Positions 1 through 8,436 of a stretch of DNA of 64,000 nt are shown here, in pieces (positions within the stretch are counted from its first letter, which is position 1; the number at the start of each line of letters is the position of its first letter). Below the pieces are notes generated by a model. It was not told the origin of the DNA and did not search any database. It saw only the letters and a program-made list of their open reading frames with translations. Made by a program: the position numbers and the translations under genes. This DNA comes from Streptomyces luteolifulvus (lineage in GTDB: Bacteria; Actinomycetota; Actinomycetes; Streptomycetales; Streptomycetaceae). Location: assembly GCF_008806595.1 (NCBI RefSeq), contig NZ_VZRB01000017.1, forward strand, positions 62,001-126,000. Reading direction: 5' to 3'.

Positions 1-320
1 GCGGCGGGATCCCCGAGCCAGGCCCACTGGTTGCCGTTCCGGTCGATCTCATAGGTCAGCCCGCGGTCCTCGGCCTGCGCCTTGAACCAGGCCCGGCACT
101 CGGCGTCGGCATCCGTCCAGGCGAACCGGCGGTAGCCGCCGGAGTCGGGGTACCGCCCGATGGGAAGCAGCTCGCGCCACATCGTGTGAAAGGAGCTGCC
201 GACGGGCTGTGGGCAGTCGTTCCGCAGGGCGGAGCGGGCCGCGCTCGGCGACGGGACGTCCGCCGACGAGGCATCCGCCCCCACCGCGGAGTTGCTGTGC
301 CTACGCTGCACGTCGTTCAC
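1..320 (-). CDS. Allantoate amidohydrolase / N-carbamoyl amino acid hydrolase-like (N-terminal part)
   Basis: The gene runs off the left edge; about 106 N-terminal codons are present. The visible stretch MWRELLPIGRYPDSGGYRRF, followed later by NGNQWAW, matches the start of M20-family allantoate amidohydrolases that follow hutU in Streptomyces. In that context the enzyme probably acts in histidine breakdown (formylglutamate or formimino-glutamate side), although the family also includes ureido-acid hydrolases. The proposed GTG start (318-320) overlaps the hutU stop codon as GTGA, so translation is probably coupled to hutU. An ATG at 182 is also in frame, but the reading frame stays open with coding-like composition up to the overlap. 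Metal ligands lie beyond the window, so the substrate cannot be judged. Confidence 0.75.
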   Translation of the reverse strand, partial: MNDVQRRHSNSAVGADASSADVPSPSAARSALRNDCPQPVGSSFHTMWRELLPIGRYPDSGGYRRFAWTDADAECRAWFKAQAEDRGLTYEIDRNGNQWAWLGDPA

Positions 321-1981
321 GCGTCGTCACCCTCACGCATGGGCACCCGGACCCCACGCTCCTGAGCGACCGACTCCGCGAGGTCGTACCCCGCGTCCAC
401 GTGCCGGATGACCCCCATGCCCGGGTCATTCGTCAGAACACGCCGGATCTTCTCGCCGCCCAGCTTTGTGCCGTCCGCCACCGTCACCTGCCCGGCGTGG
501 ATGGACCGGCCCATGCCGACCCCGCCACCGTGGTGGAGGGAGACCCACGACGCACCGGAGGCCACGTTCACCATCGCATTCAGCAGCGGCCAGTCGGCGA
601 TCGCGTCGGAGCCGTCGAGCATGGCCTCGGTCTCGCGGTAGGGGGAGGCGACGGAACCGCAGTCGAGGTGGTCGCGGCCGATGGCCAGCGGTGCCGCGAG
701 TTCGCCGCTCGCCACCATGTCGTTGAACCGCTCGCCGGCCTTGTCGCGTTCGCCGTAGCCGAGCCAGCAGATACGGGCGGGCAGGCCCTGGAAGTGGACG
801 CGCTCACCGGCCATCTTGATCCAGCGGGCCAGGGACTCGTTCTCGGGGAAGAGGTCCAGGATCGCCTTGTCGGTCTTCGCGATGTCGGAGGCCTCGCCGG
901 ACAGGGCCGCCCAGCGGAAGGGGCCCTTGCCCTCGCAGAAGAGGGGGCGGATGTAGGCGGGGACGAAGCCGGGGAAGGCGAACGCCCGGTCGTACCCGGC
1001 GAGCTGGGCCTCGCCGCGGATCGAGTTGCCGTAGTCGAAGACCTCGGCGCCGGCGTCCATGAAGCCGACCATCGCCTCGACATGCCGGGCCATCGACTCG
1101 CGGGCGCGGGTCGTGAAGCCGGCCGGGTCCTTGGCCGCGGCGGAGGCCATGTCCTCGAAGTCGGTGCCGAGCGGGAGGTAGGCGAGCGGGTCGTGGGCCG
1201 AGGTCTGGTCGGTGACGATGTCGATGGGGGCGCCCATGGCGAGCAGCTGCGGCACGAGGTCGGCGGCGTTGCCGAGGACGCCGATGGAGAGCGGGCGGCG
1301 GGCGTCGCGGGCCTCGGTCGCCAGCTGGAGGGCGTGGTCGAGGGAGTCGGCCTTCACATCCAGGTACCGGTGCTCGATACGCCGCTCGATCGCGCGCGGG
1401 TCGCAGTCGATGCAGATCGCGACGCCGTCGTTCATGGTCACGGCCAGCGGCTGGGCGCCGCCCATGCCGCCGAGGCCGGCGGTCAGGGTGATCGTGCCGG
1501 CGAGGGTGCCGTTGAACTTCTTCGCGGCGACGGCGGCGAAGGTCTCGTAGGTGCCCTGGAGGATGCCCTGGGTGCCGATGTAGATCCAGGAGCCGGCGGT
1601 CATCTGGCCGTACATGGTCAGGCCGAGGGCCTCCAGACGGCGGAACTCCTCCCAGTTGGCCCAGTCGCCGACGAGGTTGGAGTTGGCGATGAGCACCCGC
1701 GGCGCCCATTCGTGGGTCTGCATGACACCGACCGGGCGGCCGGACTGGACGAGCATCGTCTCGTCCTGCTTCAGCCCCTTCAGGGTCCGCACCATCGCGT
1801 CGAAGGAGCGCCAGTCGCGGGCCGCCTTGCCGGTGCCGCCGTAGACGACGAGCTTGTCGGGGTGTTCGGCGACCTCGGGGTCGAGGTTGTTCTGCAGCAT
1901 CCGCAGGGCGGCTTCCTGCTGCCATCCCAGGGCGCTCAGTTCCGTACCGCGCGGCGCTCGTACGGGGCGGGGTCCTGACAT
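317..1981 (-). CDS. hutU: Urocanate hydratase (urocanase)
   Basis: A 554-residue protein, the usual length for urocanase, which converts urocanate to imidazolone propionate in the second step of cytoplasmic histidine degradation using tightly bound NAD+. Family features include VVYGGTGKAARDW near the N-terminus, a glycine-rich NAD-binding stretch (TAGLGGMGGAQP), and the signature area around FQGLPARICWLGYGERDKAG and HHGGGVGMG. The ATG start has an AGGAGG ribosome site 6 bases upstream. The next gene overlaps its stop codon, so the two form an operon. An inverted repeat (TATTCA/TGAATA) in the upstream region is a candidate operator. Identification is firm. Confidence 0.97.
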   Translation of the reverse strand: MSGPRPVRAPRGTELSALGWQQEAALRMLQNNLDPEVAEHPDKLVVYGGTGKAARDWRSFDAMVRTLKGLKQDETMLVQSGRPVGVMQTHEWAPRVLIANSNLVGDWANWEEFRRLEALGLTMYGQMTAGSWIYIGTQGILQGTYETFAAVAAKKFNGTLAGTITLTAGLGGMGGAQPLAVTMNDGVAICIDCDPRAIERRIEHRYLDVKADSLDHALQLATEARDARRPLSIGVLGNAADLVPQLLAMGAPIDIVTDQTSAHDPLAYLPLGTDFEDMASAAAKDPAGFTTRARESMARHVEAMVGFMDAGAEVFDYGNSIRGEAQLAGYDRAFAFPGFVPAYIRPLFCEGKGPFRWAALSGEASDIAKTDKAILDLFPENESLARWIKMAGERVHFQGLPARICWLGYGERDKAGERFNDMVASGELAAPLAIGRDHLDCGSVASPYRETEAMLDGSDAIADWPLLNAMVNVASGASWVSLHHGGGVGMGRSIHAGQVTVADGTKLGGEKIRRVLTNDPGMGVIRHVDAGYDLAESVAQERGVRVPMREGDDA

Positions 1982-2012
1982 GGTCTGCCTCCTAGCGGAT
2001 TGTTGCTGCCGT

Positions 2013-2037
2013 TATTCACATCCTGACTCGCTGAATA
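2013..2037. promoter_or_regulatory. Inverted repeat upstream of hutU, candidate operator
   Basis: TATTCA (2013-2018) and TGAATA (2032-2037) are perfect 6-bp arms separated by 13 bases. They lie 32-56 bases upstream of the hutU start and about 105 bases from the divergent decarboxylase start. The local AT content is much higher than in the flanking genes. This suggests an operator or promoter for the hut operon. No binding protein can be assigned from sequence alone. Confidence 0.35.
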
Positions 2038-2141
2038 GAACTAGTCAATACATCGGCCCGTCGGCATGAGCCCGTCGGGGGTGTTTGGCTGGACGCATGG
2101 GCGCGGACAGCGGCACCGGCATCGACACGACGGGGGACGCG

Positions 2142-3512
2142 ATGGACAAGGGCAACGGCAGCGGCACCGAGCGGGCCGTCCGGCGTGACGAGGCCGTGCG
2201 GGCCGCCGTGGAGCAGGGGCTGCTCGCGGCCGACAGCCCCGTCGTCGGTCTGCTCGACGTCACCGGCATCCGGGAGTCGGCGGCGGAACTGAGGGAGGCG
2301 TTCGACGCCGTCGTGGCACCCGGCACACCCGTGCTGCACGCCTTCGCCGTGAAGGCGACACCGCTCGTCCCCGTACTGCGACTGCTGAACGAGGAGGGGA
2401 TCGGCGCCGAGGTGGCGAGCCCCGGCGAGCTGGCGCTGGCCCGGGCCGCGGGAGTGCCGCCCGCCCTGACCGTGCTCGACTCCCCCGCGAAGACCCCGGC
2501 CGAGCTGCGCGAGGCGCTGGCGCTCGGGATCGCCGTCAACGCGGACAATCCGCAGGAGCTGGACCGTATCGACGCCCTGATGCGGTCCGCCCCCAGCCGC
2601 TCCCCCCTCGGAGTCCGGGTGAATCCGCAGGTCGGCGGGGGGTCCATCGAGGCCACCTCGACCGCCACGGCGACCTCGAAGTTCGGGGTGGCGCTGCGCG
2701 ACGAGGGGGCGCGCGAGTGGGTCGTACGGGCGTATGCCGAGCGCCCCTGGCTGACCCGGCTGCACGCGCACACCGGGTCGCAGGGCATCCCGCTGTCCCT
2801 GCTGGCGCGGGGCGTGGCGGAGATCCACGCACTGGCCGAGGAGATCAACCGGCGGGTCGGCCGGCAGCAGATCGACACGATCGACATCGGCGGCGGGCTG
2901 CCCGTGGACTTCGGCTCCGACATGACGCGGCCGACGTATGCGCAGTACGCCCGGCTGCTGCAGGAGACGGTGCCGGGCCTGTTCGGCGGGCGGTACGGGC
3001 TGATCACCGAGTTCGGGCGGTCGCTGCTGGCCAGGCACGGAACCGTGGTGGCCCGGGTCGAGTACACGAAGAGCGCCGGGGGGCGGCCGGTGGCGGTGAC
3101 GCACGCGGGCGTGCAGGTCGCGACGCGGACGGTGTACGTGCCGGAGGCGTGGCCACTGCGTATCGCCGCCTACGACGCCAAGGGGCGGCCCAAGACCGGG
3201 CCCGAGGTGATCCAGGACATCGCGGGACCGGCCTGCTTCGCGGGCGACCTGCTCGCCTCGGGCCGGGCGCTGCCCCTGCTCGAACAGGGCGACCACGCGG
3301 TGGCGCTGGACACGGGCGCGTACTACTTCGCGCACCACTACGCCTACAACTCCCTCGCCCGGCCCGGGATCTACGGCTTCGCTCCGAACGGTGAGGGGGG
3401 CGTCGCCTTCGCGACCGTCCGCGAGCCGCAGTCCGTCGAGGAGATCGTGGCCGAATCGGGAGGGGCGCACACCGACGCGCTCACCACCCTTCGCCCGCCC
3501 GGGCGCGGTTGA
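2142..3512 (+). CDS. PLP-dependent decarboxylase, diaminopimelate/ornithine decarboxylase family
   Basis: A fold-type III PLP enzyme of about 456 residues. The Schiff-base lysine lies in HAFAVKAT near residue 66. A substrate/PLP-binding HTGSQG follows, then the glycine loop GGGLPVDF, EFGRSL, and a C-terminal tyrosine region GAYYFAHHYAYNS. These place it with diaminopimelate, ornithine and arginine decarboxylases, but the exact amino acid substrate cannot be read from the motifs. It lies divergently from hutU, away from any lysine biosynthesis gene, so a catabolic or specialised role is possible. The ATG at 2142 was chosen because GGGGGAC precedes it; TTG 2085 and ATG 2097 are in-frame alternatives with poorer ribosome sites. 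Confidence 0.85.
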   Translation: MDKGNGSGTERAVRRDEAVRAAVEQGLLAADSPVVGLLDVTGIRESAAELREAFDAVVAPGTPVLHAFAVKATPLVPVLRLLNEEGIGAEVASPGELALARAAGVPPALTVLDSPAKTPAELREALALGIAVNADNPQELDRIDALMRSAPSRSPLGVRVNPQVGGGSIEATSTATATSKFGVALRDEGAREWVVRAYAERPWLTRLHAHTGSQGIPLSLLARGVAEIHALAEEINRRVGRQQIDTIDIGGGLPVDFGSDMTRPTYAQYARLLQETVPGLFGGRYGLITEFGRSLLARHGTVVARVEYTKSAGGRPVAVTHAGVQVATRTVYVPEAWPLRIAAYDAKGRPKTGPEVIQDIAGPACFAGDLLASGRALPLLEQGDHAVALDTGAYYFAHHYAYNSLARPGIYGFAPNGEGGVAFATVREPQSVEEIVAESGGAHTDALTTLRPPGRG

Positions 3513-3681
3513 CCGGCACCCGCCGACATGCGGCTCCACCAGGACCAAAGCGGAGTCAGCCGACCCACCTTAGCCACCCCGAGCATGTTCCGCCGGAAAA
3601 TGCCGTAACGCTCACCCCTCGCGCACACGTTGCGTAGTTTCGCTGTCACTCAGCCGAACTCCAGGTGGGAGGGGAGTCACG

Positions 3682-4080
3682 GTGCCCGGAATCGACGAGT
3701 GCCTGCTGGAAGCCATGCGACTGCCCGGTGCCAGGGGCGCCGCGCTGGTCGACTGGACCAGCGGGCTGGCCCTGGGCACCGTGGGCGAGTCCCCGGGAGG
3801 GGATCACGAGACGGCGGCGGCGGAAGCGGCCGAACTCGCGCGGCTGGCCGCCGAGCAGCACGCCTTCGCATCCGACAGCGACCCGCAGGAGACGGAGGCC
3901 GACCCGCCGATCGAGGACCTCATCCTCAGCAACCGGGACAGCTATCACGTGCTGCGGTTCGTGCCGACGTCCTTCGACAGCAGCGTGTTCCTGCATCTGT
4001 GGCTGGCCCGCGCGGAGGGCAATCTCGCGCTGGCCCGCATCCGGCTGGGCGAGATGGCCGGACGGCTGGTGCTGGGATGA
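3682..4080 (+). CDS. Roadblock/LC7 domain protein
   Basis: A 132-residue protein with the roadblock signature: an N-terminal helix, then ARGAALVDWTSGLALG, and a C-terminal beta/helix stretch VFLHLWLARAEGNLALARIRL. Roadblock proteins are small dimeric regulators, often of MglA/Ras-like GTPases. A GTG start lies behind a strong GGAGGGGAG site. It is the first gene of a four-gene run, and its stop codon overlaps the next start as ATGA. The central segment (about residues 40-75) is an acidic, alanine-rich insertion compared with the compact last gene of the same operon. Confidence 0.85.
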   Translation: MPGIDECLLEAMRLPGARGAALVDWTSGLALGTVGESPGGDHETAAAEAAELARLAAEQHAFASDSDPQETEADPPIEDLILSNRDSYHVLRFVPTSFDSSVFLHLWLARAEGNLALARIRLGEMAGRLVLG

Positions 4081-4901
4081 CGGCTGTGAGAACCCCGCCG
4101 CCCCGGCTGCCGGTGCGGGACAAGGCGGCTGCCAAGGAGTGCGGCTGGGGCGGTGTGTCGCCGATGCTGACGCGGCTCGCCGCCGAGCGGGCCACGGGCG
4201 TCCTCGTCCGCGAGTACGGCACGCTCCATCTCGCCGAGGGCCAGGTGGTGCACGCGGAGAGCCCGTGCGCGCCGTCCCTCGACCTGCTCCTCGCCGTCCG
4301 CGGCACGCCCGACGCCGGCACCGGAGGCACGGAGGGCGAGACGAGCGGCCGGCACCGCGCCGCGTCCCGCCCGGCCGAGGGCGCCCCGGTCACACCGGGC
4401 GCGCTGGAGCTGTGCCGCCTGGTGGCGCTGTACGACGCGGCGTACTTCGCCCTCGGGCCCAGCAGCACGCCGGGCCGCTTCCGTTACGACGACGCGGAGG
4501 TGCCCGGCGCGATGCGGCCGGTGCCGGTGGCGGACCTGGAGCGGGAGACGCTGCGCCGCCGTGACCTGCTGCACCGCATCTGGCCGGACCAGAGGACGGA
4601 CGGTGCGCCGCTGGTGCGGCCCGACGCGCTCGCCGCCCCGTCACTCACCGCCCGCCGGCGGGCGGTCCTGAACCGGGTGGACGGCGTCCGTACGGCGGCG
4701 GACATAGCGCGGGAGCTGGGGCGGCCCGCGTTCCACACGCTGGTGGACGTACGCCGGCTGGTCGCGGCGGGCCTGGTCTCCCCCCGGCCCCAGGCTCCCC
4801 CGCCGGAGCCCGCGCCCCGAGCCGCCGGTCCCGCTGATCGGGACCGCGATCCCGACATCACCCTGCTGAAGAGGCTCAGGGATGCGCTGGAGGCCCTTTG
4901 A
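4077..4901 (+). CDS. Hypothetical protein of the Roadblock operon, DUF4388/PATAN-like
   Basis: A 274-residue protein without signal peptide or membrane segment. The N-terminal part (RLAAERATGVLVREYGTLHL and AEGQVVHAESP) resembles the DUF4388/PATAN fold, a sensory or scaffold domain often paired with Roadblock proteins. Residues about 195-230 (LTARRRAVLNRVDGVRTAAD, LGRPAFHTLVDVRRLVAAGL) look like a winged-helix or DUF4388-associated C-terminal module. The ATG overlaps the preceding stop codon, which implies translational coupling. Function is unknown; a transcriptional or signalling adaptor is the most reasonable guess. Confidence 0.6.
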   Translation: MTAVRTPPPRLPVRDKAAAKECGWGGVSPMLTRLAAERATGVLVREYGTLHLAEGQVVHAESPCAPSLDLLLAVRGTPDAGTGGTEGETSGRHRAASRPAEGAPVTPGALELCRLVALYDAAYFALGPSSTPGRFRYDDAEVPGAMRPVPVADLERETLRRRDLLHRIWPDQRTDGAPLVRPDALAAPSLTARRRAVLNRVDGVRTAADIARELGRPAFHTLVDVRRLVAAGLVSPRPQAPPPEPAPRAAGPADRDRDPDITLLKRLRDALEAL

Positions 4902-4935
4902 ACGGCAGCGACCGCGCGCCGAGAGGCGAGACCTG

Positions 4936-5517
4936 ATGGCGGCGGAAGCGACGGCTGCGGAAGCCGAGATCCTGGACGAGCTGCGCCGGCTGCGCGCCCG
5001 TGTGCCGCAGCTCACCGGGGCCCTCGCGGCCGGTGTCGACGGTCTGGTCCTGGCCCAGGACACCCCGGGTGTCGAGGCGGAGAGGGTGGCCGCGCTCACC
5101 GCGACCGCCCGCGGCCTCGCCCTGCAGCTGACGGACGCGACCGGTCACGGGGACTTCCGCGAGCTGCTGGTGCGCGGTGTGTACGGGTGTGTGGCGACGT
5201 ATGCGGCGGGACGGTACGCCGTGCTGACGCTGCTCGCCCAGGACCGCGTCAACGTCGGCCGTCTCCATCTGGAGGGCCGCCGCGCGGGCGCCCGGATCGG
5301 TCAGCTCGTCGACGCCCACGCCGAGGCGGCGGACCGGACACCCGCCACGTCACCCGCCAAGTCACCGAAGCCCGCCGCCAAAGCCACGAGAACGCCGGCC
5401 GACGCACCGGCCACGGAAGCGGCCGCCAAACCCGCCGCCAAGACCACCACACGAACCAGAACCGCGCGCGCCGCACGCGGCCAGACCGCCAACGCGCGCA
5501 CCACCACGGAAAGTTGA
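4936..5517 (+). CDS. Roadblock/LC7-like protein with Lys/Ala/Thr-rich tail
   Basis: About 193 residues. The first 125 resemble a diverged roadblock domain (VPQLTGALAAGVDGLVLAQD, then YAVLTLLAQDRVNVGRLHLE). From about residue 130 the chain is low complexity, rich in Lys, Ala, Pro and Thr, and ends in Arg/Thr repeats, so it is probably a flexible, positively charged, histone-H1-like tail. The ATG at 4936 is preferred because GAGAGGCGAG precedes it; an upstream ATG at 4882 would overlap the previous gene. Third gene of the operon. A nucleic-acid or membrane-binding role for the tail is inference only. Confidence 0.7.
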   Translation: MAAEATAAEAEILDELRRLRARVPQLTGALAAGVDGLVLAQDTPGVEAERVAALTATARGLALQLTDATGHGDFRELLVRGVYGCVATYAAGRYAVLTLLAQDRVNVGRLHLEGRRAGARIGQLVDAHAEAADRTPATSPAKSPKPAAKATRTPADAPATEAAAKPAAKTTTRTRTARAARGQTANARTTTES

Positions 5518-5536
5518 GAGGAACGAGGAATCACCC

Positions 5537-5911
5537 ATGGCCAACACCGAAACGACGCTGAAAGAAGCGCTCGCCTCCATCGAAGGCGCCACGGGCGTCG
5601 CGCTCGTCGACTACACCAGCGGCATGGCGCTGGGCACGATGGGCGGGAGCAAGGGGTTCGACCTGAACGTCGCCGCCGCCGGCAACACCGATGTGGTCCG
5701 CGCCAAGATGCGCACCATGGAACACCTCGGGCTCAAAGCGCAGATCGAGGACATCCTGATCACGCTGTCCGACCAGTACCACCTGATCCGGCTGATCAGC
5801 GGCCGTGGCGGCAACGGTCTGTTCCTGTACCTGGTCCTGGACGCCAAGCGGGCCAACCTCGCCATGGCACGGCACCAGCTGAAGAAGATCGAGGAGGACC
5901 TGGAAGTGTGA
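5537..5911 (+). CDS. Roadblock/LC7 domain protein
   Basis: A compact 124-residue roadblock protein: ATGVALVDYTSGMALGTMGG, then IEDILITLSDQYHLIRLI and LFLYLVLDAKRANLAMARHQ. It is closely similar in layout to the first gene of the operon, so the operon encodes two clear roadblock proteins and a third diverged one. The ribosome site GAGAGGAACGAGG is 13-20 bases upstream of ATG. The gene ends 13 bases from the convergent frameshifted membrane gene. No MglA-like GTPase or sensor kinase, as found in Streptomyces conservons, lies beside it. Confidence 0.9.
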   Translation: MANTETTLKEALASIEGATGVALVDYTSGMALGTMGGSKGFDLNVAAAGNTDVVRAKMRTMEHLGLKAQIEDILITLSDQYHLIRLISGRGGNGLFLYLVLDAKRANLAMARHQLKKIEEDLEV

Positions 5912-5924
5912 GCGTGACGTCGCG

Positions 5925-6517
5925 CTAGACCAGCGCCGCGGTGCGGCGGCGGGGCCCGCCCGGGGCCACGTCGCCAGCCGCGATGCCTGTGCTGCGGAAC
6001 GCCTTGACCGGCTTGCCGGCCGGGCGTCCGCCCCGCACCCCGAGCCAGTCGACGCGCACCCACAGCAGGGCCTCCCCGGCCCGCTCGCGCCGCCCGATCC
6101 ACGCGGCCTTGAGCCGCAGTCCGACGCCGCATCCGGCGAGCAGCATGCCGCCGGCCGCGGGCACGGCGAAGGCGCTGCCGAGCGCGGCGAGGACGGCGAG
6201 CAACAGCCACCAGCGGTGTCCCCGGCGCCAGGTGCCACCGTCACGGCACGGTCCTGGAGCACATCGTGCCGTCCCGCGCGGGCGACGCCCCGGGCTAGGG
6301 CCGCGTAGCGCCGGCGGCGGCCGTACGACACCACGGCCACGGCGACGACAAACAGCGCGGCCCCGGCCATCACCCCGATCCGCCGGCCGGTGACGCCCGG
6401 CACCAGGGCACCCACGCCCGCCGCCATCGCTCCGGCCCACCACAGGGGCGCGGCCCCGGCCCGTACGACGACGGCCACCCGAGCCAGACCCTGACCTCCG
6501 CGCGCTCCGCGTGCCAC
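5925..6517 (-). pseudogene. Membrane protein gene with an apparent frameshift
   Basis: A good GTG start at 6517 (AGGAGG 6 bases upstream) opens a frame with two hydrophobic segments (APLWWAGAMAAGVGALVPG, GVMAGAALFVVAVAVVSYG) and a basic region ending near RHDVLQDRAVTV. The natural continuation lies in a different frame: RRGHRWWLLLAVLAALGSAF, a further membrane segment, then IGRRERAGEALLWVRVDWLG and a stop at 5925. The change of frame falls around 6214-6240. Joined, the product is about 196 residues, a plausible small integral membrane protein. Either the gene is broken, or the sequence has a one- or two-base error. Function unknown. Confidence 0.6.
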
Positions 6518-6639
6518 CTTCCGCCTCCTCGCCGCTCCGGCACTGTCCGGCCACGCACGCTAGCCAGCGAAGGTGAGACGAGTCTGAGAGCGGCCCGGGC
6601 GAGCCTTACTCCGCCGGCCGAAGAAGAGCCCCGCGGGCC

Positions 6640-7506
6640 TCACTCCACGAACAGCCCCCGCGCCGCCGCCTTCGCGTCGAACTCCTCCAGCCGTGCCTGC
6701 GCCTGCGGCAGGTCGTCGCACATCGCCTCCAGGAGCACCCGGCCGAGCAGCATCGGCGCGCAGGCGGTGTCGAAGGCGAGGCCGGTGCCGACGGCGGCGG
6801 GCAGCAGCAGGTCGGACACCTTGGCGACGGGCGCGAACGCGGAGTCGGCGACCGAGACCACCGTCAGCCCGGCCTCCCTGGCGTAGGCGAGCGTGTCCAG
6901 GACCTCGCGCGGATGGCGGGGCAGCGCGAAGCACAGCAGCGCCGAGGCACCGGCCCGTACGGCGGCGTCGATACGGTCGTGGATCATCGTGCCGCCCTCG
7001 TTGAGCAGCCGGACGTCCGGATGGACCTTGGCGGCGAAGTACGCGAAGCCGTACGCCTGGGAGGCCGCGGCCCGCAGTCCGAGCACCGGCAGCGGCCGGG
7101 AGGCGGCCAGCAGCCGTCCCGCCTTCTGCACCGGCCGCGGATCGGCGAGGAGCTCCGCGAGATGCCTCAGGTTCTCGATCTCGGCCTCGACGGCCTGCTG
7201 GTACTCGTTGTACGACGCCGTGTCCGCGGCCTGTTCGGCGGGCGCGACCTCCCGCAGATGCCGGCGCAGGGCGGGGTAGCCGTCGAAGCCGAGGGCGACC
7301 GCGAAGCGGGTCACGGAGGGCTGGCTGACTCCTGCCAGTTCGGCCAGCTCCACGCTGGACAGGAAGGGCACGTCGGAGGCGCGGCGCACCATGCTGTGCG
7401 CGATGCGCCGCTGGGTCGGCGTCAGCCGGCGCCCCTCGAAGAGCGTCTGCAGCCGTCCGGCCGGGCTGTCCGTCACCACCGCTCCCGTGTCCCTGTCCGC
7501 GCTCAT
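6640..7506 (-). CDS. RpiR/MurR-family transcriptional regulator (HTH + SIS domain)
   Basis: A 288-residue protein with an N-terminal RpiR-type helix-turn-helix (about residues 15-90: LTPTQRRIAHSMV, VELAELAGVSQPSVTRFAVA, LGFDGYPALRRHL) and a C-terminal SIS sugar-phosphate isomerase-like domain (about 125-260: LPVLGLRAAASQAYGFAYFA, LCFALPRHPREVLDTLAYA, VVSVADSAFAPVAKVSDLL). Members sense phosphosugars or other small molecules and bind DNA as dimers. ATG start with AGGGGGAGCGAGAC upstream. No sugar-catabolic gene lies next to it, so its regulon is not obvious; the hut operon 5 kb away is one possibility. Confidence 0.88.
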   Translation of the reverse strand: MSADRDTGAVVTDSPAGRLQTLFEGRRLTPTQRRIAHSMVRRASDVPFLSSVELAELAGVSQPSVTRFAVALGFDGYPALRRHLREVAPAEQAADTASYNEYQQAVEAEIENLRHLAELLADPRPVQKAGRLLAASRPLPVLGLRAAASQAYGFAYFAAKVHPDVRLLNEGGTMIHDRIDAAVRAGASALLCFALPRHPREVLDTLAYAREAGLTVVSVADSAFAPVAKVSDLLLPAAVGTGLAFDTACAPMLLGRVLLEAMCDDLPQAQARLEEFDAKAAARGLFVE

Positions 7507-7905
7507 GTCTCGCTCCCCCTCCAGATGTCAGTGAACCGGTCCAGCAGCCGGGCTCCGGATCGGGTCTCAGGCAGCGCTGACGCAACGCCCGTACTGCGGC
7601 GCCGAGTTCGCAGCCGGCCACGAGACGGTACGCGCCGCACGCGCGCAGCGTCTGCCGCGCGGCGGGCGAGGCGAAGCCGGCCTGTTCCCCGACGCCCCGG
7701 GAGAGTACAGCGTGGCCGCTTCATCACCCCGTCGAGGACCACCAGGCCGGAACGGCCGGTCCGTACAGCACCCGACACCCGAGCTCCCCTCACCCATGAC
7801 TTATTCAGATATCAAGAACTCTGCATGACATTATGCAGACAGGCAAGGGCGACAGGGGGGCTATCCCCAGTGCGGCAGGCGTCCCCGCTCCCTAGCCTGA
7901 AACGC
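7507..7905. other. Intergenic region between RpiR regulator and membrane protein
   Basis: Open frames here look like composition artefacts. The segment 7795-7850 is clearly AT-richer and holds the likely divergent promoters. It contains an inverted repeat at 7820-7839 and related ATAATGTCATGCA / ATAAGTCATG words on the minus strand. Confidence 0.5.
7820..7839. promoter_or_regulatory. Inverted repeat TCTGCAT-N6-ATGCAGA, candidate operator
   Basis: Two perfect 7-bp arms (7820-7826 and 7833-7839) with a 6-base spacer sit in an AT-rich island 67 bases upstream of the small membrane protein and 314 bases upstream of the RpiR gene. Size and symmetry suit a dimeric repressor; the neighbouring RpiR protein is the obvious but untested candidate. 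Confidence 0.4.
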
Positions 7906-8343
7906 ATGACCGGAATGGACGCTCGGGACACCGAGCTGAAGAAGGAACTCGACGCCACCCTGCACGCCCGCAGGGAACTGGGTGAGGAGTACGAGTCCGC
8001 GCTGGTCGACTCGTTCCTGGCGAAGGTCGACCAGCGCATCGACGGCGCCGTGGAACGACGGGTGCGCCGGCAGCTCGCCGAGCAGCAGATGGTGGTGGCC
8101 CGGGGCTCCCGGTCGCCGAAGGCCACGGACTCCTGGGGCGAGCGCTTCGGCTTCGGCATCGTCTCACTGGTCCTGGCGATCCCGCTGTCCGCGATCGGCG
8201 GCGGCGTGGCCCGTCTGCCCGGCCTGCTCGTCGCCTGGGCCGGCATCGTCGGCGTCAACGCCTTCCAGGCGGTCCGCGCGAACCCCGGCCTCTTCGGCGG
8301 CCGGCGCCGCGGGTCCTCCCGGGACGGCGACTGGGAGGACTGA
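7906..8343 (+). CDS. Small membrane protein with coiled-coil N-terminus
   Basis: A 145-residue protein. Residues about 5-70 are charged and helical (ELKKELDATLHARRELGEEY, DQRIDGAVERRVRRQLAEQQ). Two adjacent hydrophobic segments follow (FGIVSLVLAIPLSAIGGGVA and LPGLLVAWAGIVGVNAF). The tail GGRRRGSSRDGDWED is charged. The layout suggests an inner-membrane protein with a cytoplasmic N-terminal helix. Conserved in Streptomyces as far as I recall, but of unknown function. It is followed by a strong hairpin terminator. Confidence 0.7.
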   Translation: MTGMDARDTELKKELDATLHARRELGEEYESALVDSFLAKVDQRIDGAVERRVRRQLAEQQMVVARGSRSPKATDSWGERFGFGIVSLVLAIPLSAIGGGVARLPGLLVAWAGIVGVNAFQAVRANPGLFGGRRRGSSRDGDWED

Positions 8344-8382
8344 CCTCGACACCGCCGGCCGACCGGACGGGAGAAGCAGTGC

Positions 8383-8436
8383 GCGGGGACCGCCGCAACC
8401 CCCGTTGCCGGGGGGCGGGACGACGGCGGTCCCCGC
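8383..8436 (+). terminator. Strong hairpin terminator
   Basis: Arms GCGGGGACCGCCG (8383-8395) and CGGCGGTCCCCGC (8424-8436) are a perfect 13-bp inverted repeat 40 bases after the stop codon of the small membrane protein gene. No T-run follows, as is usual in Streptomyces. Confidence 0.75.

Noticed and set aside
209..1978. Long open frame antisense to hutU (and similar long antisense frames across the window)
   Set aside because: High GC makes stop codons rare on the opposite strand; the product has no domain pattern and hutU is certain.
5919..5932. TGGTCTAG words (also near 19938 and 32555) as DasR sites
   Set aside because: Only one half matches and each copy coincides with a TAG stop codon at the 3' end of a gene, so a regulatory role is unlikely.
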